A stretch of DNA of 15,122 nt from Azovibrio restrictus (GTDB lineage: Bacteria; Pseudomonadota; Gammaproteobacteria; Burkholderiales; Rhodocyclaceae), in the NCBI GenBank assembly GCA_003252145.1, contig QKDJ01000054.1, positions 1 to 15,122 of the forward strand, written 5' to 3'. The translations under genes and the position numbers were made by a program. The notes under the pieces are model-generated. The model had not been told where the DNA came from. It worked only from the letters and a program-made list of their open reading frames with translations, and made no database searches. Below, piece by piece: positions 1 through 8,890 of the stretch (the first letter of the stretch is position 1; every line of letters starts with the position of its first letter).

Positions 1-1629
<1,629 letters not shown>

Positions 1630-1633
1630 TTAT

Positions 1634-2800
1634 TTAGAGATTGACCTGCTCCGCCACATCGTTGGCAATGCGCCTGGCTTCTGCCTCCAGATCTCCGTCG
1701 CTATCCTTGTACTGGGCGGCAATAGTCTGGAACTCTGCTTCACAGGCCAGGAAAGCCTGGACCACATCCGGGTCGAAATGTTTGCCGCTTCCTTCCAGGA
1801 TGATCTGCCGGGCAGCCTCATGGGGCATGGCCGCCTTATAGACCCGGCGGCTGATCAGTGCATCGTATACATCGGCCAGGGCCATCAAACGGGCCGAAAT
1901 GGGAATGGAGTCCCCCATCTGCCCTATGGGATAGCCACTGCCATCCCATTTTTCCTGGTGCCCATAGGCAATTTCCTTGGCGCAGGCCAGGAAGTCCACC
2001 TTCATTCCCAGTTGGGCTTCTGCCTGGGTAATGGCATCCCGCCCCAGGGTGGTATGGGTCTTCATGATTTCGAACTCTTCCGGGGTAAAACGTCCCGGCT
2101 TGAGCAGGATACGATCGGGAATACCCACCTTGCCGATGTCGTGCAGAGGAGCGGACTTGAACAGGGTCTCCAGCATGGGCCCTGTCAGATAGTGACGGAA
2201 CCGGGGATGATCCTGCAATTGCTGCCCAAGCACCTTGACGTAATGCTGGGTACGCCGAATGTGATTGCCGGTTTCGTTGTCCCGTGTCTCCGCCAGGGAC
2301 GCCATGGCCAGGATGGTCACATCCTGGATGGCCTGGAGCTCCCGAGTGCGCTTGCCTACCTCGGTTTCCAGGTAAGCCGCCTTGTCCTTCAGGAAATCGG
2401 AACTGGCCTTGAGTTGCAGGTGGGTGGCCACCCGGGCCAGCACAATGGGCGGACTGATGGGCTTGGTGATGTAATCCACGGCCCCCAGGGATAAACCCTT
2501 GGTTTCATCCTCTTCCGCAGCCTTGGCCGTCAGGAAGATCACGGGAATATCCCGGGTTCCCGGCTCTGCCTTGAGTCGGACACAGACTTGATAGCCGTCC
2601 ATTTCCGGCATCATGATGTCCAGCAGGATCAGGTCCGGCGGGGTATCGGAAGCAGCAATACGCAAGGCCTTTTCCCCATTGTTGGCCACCTTGACCTTGT
2701 AGACATCCTTGAGCAAGGCGCCCATCAGGGAAAGATTATCCGGAGTGTCATCCACCACCAGAATCGTGGGCTTGTCCGTAAAGTCCAGTGCATCACTCAT
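1634..2800 (-). CDS. Two-component response regulator with HD-GYP c-di-GMP phosphodiesterase domain (RpfG-like)
   Basis: A 388-residue cytoplasmic regulator that probably hydrolyses cyclic di-GMP when phosphorylated. Residues 12-130 are a receiver domain with the acidic pair at Asp17-Asp18, phosphoacceptor Asp61 (LLDIMMPEMDG), Thr91 and Lys113. A helical linker (about 135-160) leads to an HD-GYP domain: metal-binding His220-Asp221 in HDIGKVGIPD, and the signature HQEKWDGSGYP at 281-291 with the intact GYP triad. Both halves therefore keep their key residues, and the length is normal for RpfG-type proteins. There is no DNA-binding domain, so output is enzymatic. The start is supported by GGAGAG about nine bases upstream. 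The gene begins 2 bp after the hybrid kinase stop codon, so the two are almost certainly co-transcribed and partners. Substrate is inferred from family; some HD-GYP proteins also act on cGAMP. Confidence 0.93.
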   Translation of the reverse strand: MSDALDFTDKPTILVVDDTPDNLSLMGALLKDVYKVKVANNGEKALRIAASDTPPDLILLDIMMPEMDGYQVCVRLKAEPGTRDIPVIFLTAKAAEEDETKGLSLGAVDYITKPISPPIVLARVATHLQLKASSDFLKDKAAYLETEVGKRTRELQAIQDVTILAMASLAETRDNETGNHIRRTQHYVKVLGQQLQDHPRFRHYLTGPMLETLFKSAPLHDIGKVGIPDRILLKPGRFTPEEFEIMKTHTTLGRDAITQAEAQLGMKVDFLACAKEIAYGHQEKWDGSGYPIGQMGDSIPISARLMALADVYDALISRRVYKAAMPHEAARQIILEGSGKHFDPDVVQAFLACEAEFQTIAAQYKDSDGDLEAEARRIANDVAEQVNL

Positions 2801-2802
2801 GA

Positions 2803-5800
2803 TCAGCTCTCCAAGGTAATACCACGCTGTTCGCAGGCGGCCCGCAATGCCGCCAGAGCTCCCTCAAACTCAAAATGTTGAACGGCCGACGCAACGGCAC
2901 CAAAGGCTGCGCCCAGCCCCTGTTTCAACAAGACACTTTCAGACTGCAGCACATCCCCGGCTTCCGCATCGTCTTCAGCCAACAAGCGTGCAAGACGGAC
3001 CAGCACCTGGTTCAGGCGTACTTGATCCAGAGGGGTGTCGCTCAAAGCTTCACCTCCTAGACCGCCGAGGACTTCCCTCAAGGTAGCGATGAGCGGCGCA
3101 AGCAAACCTCGCAGTACATCGAGGGAGGTCGTTGCGGCATCTGCAACTCGACTGTTCTTGCAAATGGCCTCAAGCTCAGCTGCCGCCTTCATGACCTCCT
3201 GGGCACCAACATTACCTGCCACGCCCCGCAGGGTATGGGCCAGGCGTTCAGCCAGCTCCCAATCCCCTTCCTCAATGGCCTTCAGGATTCGCTCCGGAAC
3301 GTCAGCCTGCCCTCCGACAAATTTCTCCAGCATGCTGCGATACAGACTTTCCTTGCCCAGCACCCGACGCAGCCCATCAGCCACATCCAGCCCGGGAATC
3401 TGGCGCGGCAAGGCATTTTTCTCCTGGGGCTTCTGGATCACCGCCTCCCGAGCCTGACCCAGGCCCGGCCGATGGGCGATCCAGCGGCGCAAGGCGTTCC
3501 AGAGATGTTCCGGCTCGATGGGTTTGGCCAGGTGATCATTCATGCCCGCCTCCAGGCAACGCTCCTTGTCCCCCTGCATGGCATTAGCCGTCATGGCGAC
3601 AATGGGCATGCCATAGCCTGCAGCACGCAACTGGCGCGTGGCCTCAAGGCCGTCCATCACGGGCATCTGCATATCCATGAGCACGATGTCGTAGTGCGGA
3701 TTGCCAGCCCGATGGGCGAATTCCAGCGCCATGGCACCATCATCGGCCACATCCACCAGAAAGCCTGCATCCTCAAGGAGTTCCCGAGCCACCTGCTGAT
3801 TGAGTTCGTTGTCTTCTACCAACAGCACCCGGGCCCCCGCCAGGGAGGCCAAATCCTTGTCCTGCCCAGCCGATTTGGTATAGCTTGGCAGTTCCTCTAT
3901 TTGCTCTCCCCCCAAGACCCGAACCATCTCGTCAAAGAGCAAGGAGGCACTGACCGGTTTGATCAGGACATTGTCGATACCTGCCTGGTGAGCACCATGC
4001 ATCACCTCCTCCCGACCATGGGCTGTGACCATGACCAGACTCGGTGTGCGGCTGCCCCATTCGTCACGCAGACTACGGGCTGTTTCAAGGCCATCCAGAC
4101 CCGGCATCAGCCAATCCAGGAGCACCACACAGAAGGGCCTTCCGGCTTTCTCGGCCTCACGCACCCGAAGCAAGGCCTCTTCCCCGCTTGGTGCTTCCGA
4201 CACTTCCAGTTGCATGCTCTGCAAAAGGTCCATCAATACCAGGCGGGCATTTTCGTTGTCATCCACCACCAGCACCCGCTTACCGGCCATTTCATGGCTC
4301 AAGACCATGGGCCGGCGCTGTCGGGTACTGCGCCCCAGCCGGGCAGTAAACCAGAAGGTGGAACCCTCGCCTTTCGTGGATTGGACGCCCACCTCACCAT
4401 CCATCATCTCGGCCAGGCTTTTCGAAATAGCCAAGCCCAGCCCGGTGCCCCCATATTTGCGCGTCGTAGAGGAGTCCGCCTGCTGGAAGCTCTGAAACAA
4501 ACGCTCCTGTTGCTCCCGGCTCAATCCGATTCCCGTGTCCCGTACGGCGAAATACAGGAGCACATCCTGCTCTCCCGTTTCGCGCACCTGAACCAGAATG
4601 TCGATTTCCCCAGTCTCCGTGAACTTCACCGCATTGTTGGCGTAGTTGATCAAGATCTGACCAAGACGCAAAGGGTCTCCGACCAACTGATAGGGCACTT
4701 CCCTGTCCACGTTGAACACCAGTTCCAATCCCTTGGCCGTAGCTTTGTCGGAGATCAGGTTGCTGACGTTTTCCAGCACATGCTCCAGATCGAACTCCAC
4801 GCGCTCCATGCTGAGCTTGCCGGCTTCAATCTTCGAGAAATCCAGGATGTCGTTGATGATGCCCAGCAGGTGCTGCCCGGATTGCTGGATTTTCTTGATG
4901 TAGTCCAGCTGCCTGGGAGTGAGTTCTGTCTTCAAGGCCAGGTGGGACATACCAATGATGGCATTCATGGGGGTGCGGATCTCGTGACTCATATTGGCCA
5001 GAAAATCCGACTTCATCCGGGTAGCGTCCTCCGCCACCTCCTTGGCCTGTTGCAAGGCCTCCTGGGCATGCTTCAGGCTGGAAATATCCACCAGTACGCC
5101 AATCATGCCGCCGGGCCGACCATCGGATAGATGAAATCCGCTCACCGCGTAAAGTACGTAGCGGCTCGTACCATCCGCAAACGTCATCTCCACTTCCCTC
5201 TGGCTAAAGCCAGAATCATCGATGATCTGACGGTCTTCCCGATGAAAGGCCTGACGATCTGCTTCTGGCAGGAACTCCAGATCCAGAACGGTCTTGCCCA
5301 CCAAATCGCTGCGATCAATATGGAAAGCTTTCTCGTAGGCCCGGTTGCAGCCCAGGAAGCGTCCATCCGGCCCCTTGAAAAACAGGGGATTGGGCAAGGT
5401 GTCGATGAGACTTTCCTGAAATGTCAGATGGTCGGCCAGCTCCTGCCGGGCCATTTGCTCCTCGGTCACGTCCAGCCAGTAACCGTTCCATGAATATCCA
5501 CCATCAGGCAGAGCCAGCATCTCGAGCCGGGTTTCCACCCAATGCATGCCCTTACCCGGCAGATTTACCCGCTCCACAAAGCTGCCTCCGTGCCGTTCGC
5601 GTATGGCCTCTTCCATCATGGCGCGGGAAGCCTCCACGTCATCCTGATGCACGTAGGTCCAGCGCAAGTCAGGATCCATCAGAATATCCAAGTGCCCGAA
5701 ACCCACTACATCCTTGACCTGACTGCTGATGAAGGCATAACCCGCATCCCCATCTACCGGCTCTTCGTAACGAAACACGGCACAAGGCAGTGAATCTGCC

Positions 5801-7155
5801 ATATCCATGAGCAATCGCCGGGAGTTTTCAGCCGCAGACTTGGTTTCCTCCAACTGCCGGGTTCGCTCCTGAACCTTGGCCTCCAGATTGGCATTGGTTT
5901 CCTCCAGCCACTGGGTTGCCTGCAACAGCTCGATACGCATGGTTTCCTGGGCGGCGCTCAACTGGTCGATTTCCGTCCAGGACGAGTCCACCTGCACAGG
6001 CTTATCCAACTCCAGATTACCGAGCCGCTGACTTTCCGCCGTCAATTGCTCTACCGGGCGGGAAAACCGATGGGCCAAGCGCTGTGCCACCAGAAAAGCA
6101 AATCCCAGAGCACCAACCGCCAAAACAAGTAGCAGACTCAAGTCCTTTGCCCTACCGGGAATGAAATCATCCTGGGGCGCCATGACCCCCAGCCAGAAGC
6201 GCTGCCCCCCGAGTTCAAACTGGTGGAAGAAACTGAACCACTCACTCCCGGCGAAATCGTAGGGCAACAATTTCCCCTCGGGCGCCCCCTCCTTCTTCCA
6301 CTGCTGGTAGCCTGCCGTGAGTTGCGGCATCTGCAATTCATCGGGCGTCTTCAACACAGCCCGGCGAATCTCATCCTCACTCTGGAACTGTGGTGCATGG
6401 GGTACCCCCATGATCTTTTGATCATCCTCACTCATGAGCATGGAAAAGCCATGCTGCCCCACAGTCAGGTTGCTGGTGAAGCGAGAGATATCCAGCAGTT
6501 TCACATCGTGGGCGATGACATAGTGACTTCCATCACTGGCCGTCCAGCGGCGAGCTGCCGTAATGCCCGGTTCCTTGGTGGTAAAGAAAACATACGGGGC
6601 CGTCCAGAAACGATCCCCATCGTTTTTCAGGGCCATGGCCCCCTTGAACCAGGGCCGGGTTCTCGCGTCATAGCCCTTCTCAAGCACCTCCACCTTTTCC
6701 AATACACCAGTGGCGCTCCAGGTCAGCCAGTAGCTTTCCTTGCCCCAGGCATCCGGATTACTGATACGGTTGACCCAAGTCCCATCACTGTTTTGCAGCA
6801 GCAAAATTTCGCGCCCCGTTTCATGGGCAAAGATAACGGAAGAAATTTCCCGGTGATTGGCGATGACTGGAAAGAAGAATTCATTGAAACGCCACAGCTG
6901 ATCCAGATCCAGGGTCCCGTCTTTCCCCCATTGATGACTGGTATCCAAAGTGGTTTCCACCGTAACCAGCAGACGCTGCATCCGGGCGCGGATTTGCTCT
7001 GCTGCCTGGTTCATCTGAGCGTGAGCAATATCCTCAATGGCTGGCGCCACGATGAAACGGTAGGTACTGGCCGTAAACAACACCAGGGTAGTTAAGACAA
7101 TGACAAATGCCCGAAGAACCAGACTGCTTCTGATACTGAGGCGTGAAAGAGGCAT
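2803..7155 (-). CDS. Membrane-bound hybrid sensor histidine kinase (dCache-HAMP-PAS-PAS-HisKA-HATPase-REC-REC-HPt)
   Basis: A 1450-residue inner-membrane kinase that senses a periplasmic signal and feeds a phosphorelay. In order: membrane helix about 13-35; periplasmic dCache-like sensor about 40-335, with the typical YDARTRPWF at 162-170; second helix about 338-358; HAMP about 359-411; coiled coil about 412-445; PAS 1 about 446-566; PAS 2 about 577-695; HisKA with His724 in SHEIRTPMN; HATPase with N box at Asn840-841, DTGIG at 873-877 and GGTGLGLAI from 902; receiver 1 (about 960-1080, Asp1014, Thr1044, Lys1066); receiver 2 (about 1108-1225, Asp1161, Thr1189, Lys1211); HPt about 1255-1360 with His1307 in LAHTLRG. 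A further helical tail of about 80 residues follows. All phosphotransfer residues are present. Its likely target is the HD-GYP regulator encoded 2 bp downstream. The ligand cannot be told from sequence. The start is supported by the hydrophobic signal-anchor; its ribosome site (CGGGGTT) is only fair. Confidence 0.94.
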   Translation of the reverse strand: MPLSRLSIRSSLVLRAFVIVLTTLVLFTASTYRFIVAPAIEDIAHAQMNQAAEQIRARMQRLLVTVETTLDTSHQWGKDGTLDLDQLWRFNEFFFPVIANHREISSVIFAHETGREILLLQNSDGTWVNRISNPDAWGKESYWLTWSATGVLEKVEVLEKGYDARTRPWFKGAMALKNDGDRFWTAPYVFFTTKEPGITAARRWTASDGSHYVIAHDVKLLDISRFTSNLTVGQHGFSMLMSEDDQKIMGVPHAPQFQSEDEIRRAVLKTPDELQMPQLTAGYQQWKKEGAPEGKLLPYDFAGSEWFSFFHQFELGGQRFWLGVMAPQDDFIPGRAKDLSLLLVLAVGALGFAFLVAQRLAHRFSRPVEQLTAESQRLGNLELDKPVQVDSSWTEIDQLSAAQETMRIELLQATQWLEETNANLEAKVQERTRQLEETKSAAENSRRLLMDMADSLPCAVFRYEEPVDGDAGYAFISSQVKDVVGFGHLDILMDPDLRWTYVHQDDVEASRAMMEEAIRERHGGSFVERVNLPGKGMHWVETRLEMLALPDGGYSWNGYWLDVTEEQMARQELADHLTFQESLIDTLPNPLFFKGPDGRFLGCNRAYEKAFHIDRSDLVGKTVLDLEFLPEADRQAFHREDRQIIDDSGFSQREVEMTFADGTSRYVLYAVSGFHLSDGRPGGMIGVLVDISSLKHAQEALQQAKEVAEDATRMKSDFLANMSHEIRTPMNAIIGMSHLALKTELTPRQLDYIKKIQQSGQHLLGIINDILDFSKIEAGKLSMERVEFDLEHVLENVSNLISDKATAKGLELVFNVDREVPYQLVGDPLRLGQILINYANNAVKFTETGEIDILVQVRETGEQDVLLYFAVRDTGIGLSREQQERLFQSFQQADSSTTRKYGGTGLGLAISKSLAEMMDGEVGVQSTKGEGSTFWFTARLGRSTRQRRPMVLSHEMAGKRVLVVDDNENARLVLMDLLQSMQLEVSEAPSGEEALLRVREAEKAGRPFCVVLLDWLMPGLDGLETARSLRDEWGSRTPSLVMVTAHGREEVMHGAHQAGIDNVLIKPVSASLLFDEMVRVLGGEQIEELPSYTKSAGQDKDLASLAGARVLLVEDNELNQQVARELLEDAGFLVDVADDGAMALEFAHRAGNPHYDIVLMDMQMPVMDGLEATRQLRAAGYGMPIVAMTANAMQGDKERCLEAGMNDHLAKPIEPEHLWNALRRWIAHRPGLGQAREAVIQKPQEKNALPRQIPGLDVADGLRRVLGKESLYRSMLEKFVGGQADVPERILKAIEEGDWELAERLAHTLRGVAGNVGAQEVMKAAAELEAICKNSRVADAATTSLDVLRGLLAPLIATLREVLGGLGGEALSDTPLDQVRLNQVLVRLARLLAEDDAEAGDVLQSESVLLKQGLGAAFGAVASAVQHFEFEGALAALRAACEQRGITLES

Positions 7156-7188
7156 GACAACCCCGGCGTGTCGTTAGGTGTGGAAGAC

Positions 7189-7217
7189 AGTATGCCAGTG
7201 GGAACTGCCACTCACAA
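7189..7217 (-). promoter_or_regulatory. Candidate promoter of the hybrid kinase operon, with overlapping inverted repeat
   Basis: On the minus strand, TTGTGA (7217-7212) and CATACT (7194-7189) are 4/6 matches to -35 and -10 with a 17-bp spacer, about 33 bp upstream of the kinase ATG. The spacer holds two small inverted repeats, AGTGG/CCACT (7197-7201 and 7208-7212) and CAGT/ACTG (7196-7199 and 7204-7207), a possible operator. Weak visual evidence only. Confidence 0.3.
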
Positions 7218-7242
7218 TCGCAGCATTCCTGCTTCACTCCGA

Positions 7243-7248
7243 TAAAAT
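7243..7248 (+). promoter_or_regulatory. Candidate -10 element for the monooxygenase-like gene
   Basis: TAAAAT, a 5/6 match to the -10 consensus, lies 39 bp before the start codon at 7288 in an AT-rich patch of an otherwise GC-rich region. No convincing -35 is present at 16-18 bp. The 132-bp gap between the divergent kinase and this gene must hold both promoters. Confidence 0.25.
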
Positions 7249-7287
7249 AAGCACACTCCCATCCCTTTCATTCAGGAGACCGATGCC

Positions 7288-7593
7288 ATGTTTCTCGCCA
7301 TGAACCGCTTCAAGATCGCCAAAGGCCGCGAACAGGAGTTTGTAGATCATTGGGCCCGTCGTGAAAGCTACCTGAGCGAAGTACCGGGTTTTGTCCGTTT
7401 CCATCTGCTCAAGGGTGAGGAAACCGAGGAATACACCCTGTTTGCCTCTCACACGGAATGGACCACGGAACAGGCCTTTGAAGCCTGGACCACGTCCGAA
7501 GCCTTCATGAAAGCCCACGCCAACGCAGGCAAGAGTGCCCGGGAGTTGTATCTGGGGCCGCCCCACCTGGAACTTTTCGAATCCATTCTCTGA
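7288..7593 (+). CDS. IsdG/HmoA-like heme-degrading monooxygenase family protein (ABM fold)
   Basis: A 101-residue single-domain protein of the antibiotic biosynthesis monooxygenase (ABM) fold, a small ferredoxin-like dimer. The pattern MNRFKI..GREQEFVDHW, the EVPGFVRFHLL strand and the FEAWTTSEAFMKAH segment fit the family. Asn6, Trp67 and His77 sit at essentially the positions of the IsdG/IsdI catalytic triad (heme ligand His plus Asn and Trp), so heme binding and oxidative cleavage is the leading guess. Some family members without heme activity exist. The start has AGGAGA at 7274-7279, nine bases before the ATG; an overlapping ATG at 7283 is out of frame. It is divergent from the hybrid kinase and 18 bp upstream of rlmJ, probably one transcript. 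No heme or iron uptake gene is visible nearby, so a general heme-turnover role is only inferred. Confidence 0.8.
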   Translation: MFLAMNRFKIAKGREQEFVDHWARRESYLSEVPGFVRFHLLKGEETEEYTLFASHTEWTTEQAFEAWTTSEAFMKAHANAGKSARELYLGPPHLELFESIL

Positions 7594-7611
7594 CCCTGAC
7601 TGCCCTTTTCT

Positions 7612-8457
7612 ATGCTCAGCTACCGCCACGCCTTTCATGCCGGCAATCATGCCGACGTGCTCAAACACCTGATCCTGGTGCAAATCCTTCAATACATGAC
7701 CCAGAAGCCCAATCCCTTCTGGATTGTGGATACCCATGCGGGCGCCGGGCGTTACAGCCTGGAATCAGAACAGGCCCAGAAACTGGGGGAATGGCGAGAT
7801 GGCATTGGCCGACTCTGGAACGCCACCGGACAACCCAAGGCCGTGGCCGAATACCTGGACTGCGTGCGGGACCTGAACCCGGACGGCCAGTTGCGTCACT
7901 ACCCGGGCTCCCCCTGGTTTTCCTGGCAAAGCCTGCGCAAGGACGATCGCCTGCGCCTCTTTGAACTGCACAGCAATGAAGTAAAGCTGCTGGCCAAGAG
8001 CTTCAAGGGCACGGGGCGGGAAGTGCAGATTGGTGAAGGGGATGGTCTGGCCCTGCTCAAGACCCTGCTGCCCCCGCCCCCGCGCCGGGCTTTGGTACTC
8101 ATTGATCCCTCCTTCGAGACCCGCCAGGACTACGCCCTGGTGCTTACGGCCCTGAAGGAAGGCATCAAGCGCTTCGCTACGGGCACCTATGCCCTCTGGT
8201 ATCCCCAGCTCTCGAAACTGGAGTCCCGGCAACTGCCCGATCGCTTGAAACAACTGCCCGCCAAGAGCTGGCTCCACGCCACCCTGCGGGTCCAGGCGCC
8301 GGCCACCGATGGTTTCGGCATGTACGGCAGCGGCATGTTCATCATCAATCCCCCCTGGACCCTGGCAGACACCCTGCGCCAGACCCTGCCCTGGCTGAGC
8401 CAGCAACTGGCCCTGGGTGATGGGGCCGACTGGCAACTGGAAGTCCAGGAGAACTGA
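7612..8457 (+). CDS. rlmJ: 23S rRNA (adenine-N6)-methyltransferase RlmJ
   Basis: RlmJ methylates N6 of A2030 (E. coli numbering) in 23S rRNA using S-adenosylmethionine. The protein is 281 residues, the same size as the E. coli enzyme (280). It opens with the family signature MLSYRHAFHAGNHADVLKH, has the SAM-binding motif DTHAGAGRY at 40-48, and ends with ATGTYALWYP and the GMFIINPPWTL block. The catalytic motif, DPPY in E. coli, reads DPSF here (Asp165-Phe168). The ATG at 7612 has no evident Shine-Dalgarno, but the conserved N-terminus decides the start. It follows the monooxygenase-like gene by 18 bp, so translation may depend on it. It converges on the MazG-like gene with 44 bp between stops, where I see no strong terminator. 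Confidence 0.95.
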   Translation: MLSYRHAFHAGNHADVLKHLILVQILQYMTQKPNPFWIVDTHAGAGRYSLESEQAQKLGEWRDGIGRLWNATGQPKAVAEYLDCVRDLNPDGQLRHYPGSPWFSWQSLRKDDRLRLFELHSNEVKLLAKSFKGTGREVQIGEGDGLALLKTLLPPPPRRALVLIDPSFETRQDYALVLTALKEGIKRFATGTYALWYPQLSKLESRQLPDRLKQLPAKSWLHATLRVQAPATDGFGMYGSGMFIINPPWTLADTLRQTLPWLSQQLALGDGADWQLEVQEN

Positions 8458-8501
8458 TGCCTCATGGATTTGGCGTACTGGGGCGCCCTCTGCTCCCGCA
8501 G

Positions 8502-8861
8502 CTATTCCAGATCCGTGTATTTATCCCGGCGGCCAAAGCTCTTCTCCACCGGGTATTTGGCGGCATTTTTCACCAGCTTGCGCTCCAGAGCCTGGCCCAG
8601 ATCAATACCCGCTCCATCCGCCAGCAACAACAGGTAAGCCAACACGTCAGCGCACTCATCGGCCAGGGCCTCCTTACCCTGGGGCTCAGCCACCAGGGCC
8701 TCCAGTTCCTCGTCGCTCTTCCACTGGGCCAGCTCCAGCACTTCCCCCGCCTCCAGGCTGAGGGATACCATCAGATGCCTGAGCCGGTGGAACTGAGCCC
8801 AGTCCCGCTCATCCCGAAAGGCCAGCACGGCATTAGTCAGCGCCTGCAGATCATTCATCAT
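8502..8861 (-). CDS. MazG-like nucleotide pyrophosphohydrolase (dCTPase/iMazG type)
   Basis: A 119-residue all-alpha NTP pyrophosphatase of the kind that removes non-canonical or excess (d)NTPs, similar in layout to DCTPP1/RS21-C6 and integron MazG proteins. The magnesium-binding ExxE and ExxD motifs are present (counted from the ATG at 8861: Glu37, Glu40, Glu69, Asp72), in SLEAGEVLEL and DECADVLAYL. The C-terminal KNAAKYPVEKSFGRRDKYT block is typical of the DCTPP1-like group. Three starts are possible: GTG at 8870 (three residues longer) and ATGs at 8861 and 8858; none has a strong ribosome site, and I prefer an ATG. The gene runs opposite to pepD, whose start is only 29 bp away, so its promoter must lie within pepD. 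The exact substrate is not predictable. Confidence 0.88.
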   Translation of the reverse strand: MMNDLQALTNAVLAFRDERDWAQFHRLRHLMVSLSLEAGEVLELAQWKSDEELEALVAEPQGKEALADECADVLAYLLLLADGAGIDLGQALERKLVKNAAKYPVEKSFGRRDKYTDLE

Positions 8862-8890
8862 TGAACCCACATTCCAGATCAGAAGCTCCC

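Noticed and set aside
3235..5130. Plus-strand open frame of 631 codons opposite the hybrid kinase
   Set aside because: It mirrors the HATPase, receiver and PAS coding sequence on the other strand, has no ribosome site and no recognisable domain; GC-rich codon bias leaves antisense frames open.
8458..8501. GGCG...CGCC hairpin between convergent rlmJ and MazG-like gene as a terminator
   Set aside because: The stem is only four base pairs and no T-run follows on either strand.
8457..8864. Plus-strand open frame of 135 codons after rlmJ
   Set aside because: It is antisense to the MazG-like gene, whose ExxE/ExxD motifs are clear on the minus strand.
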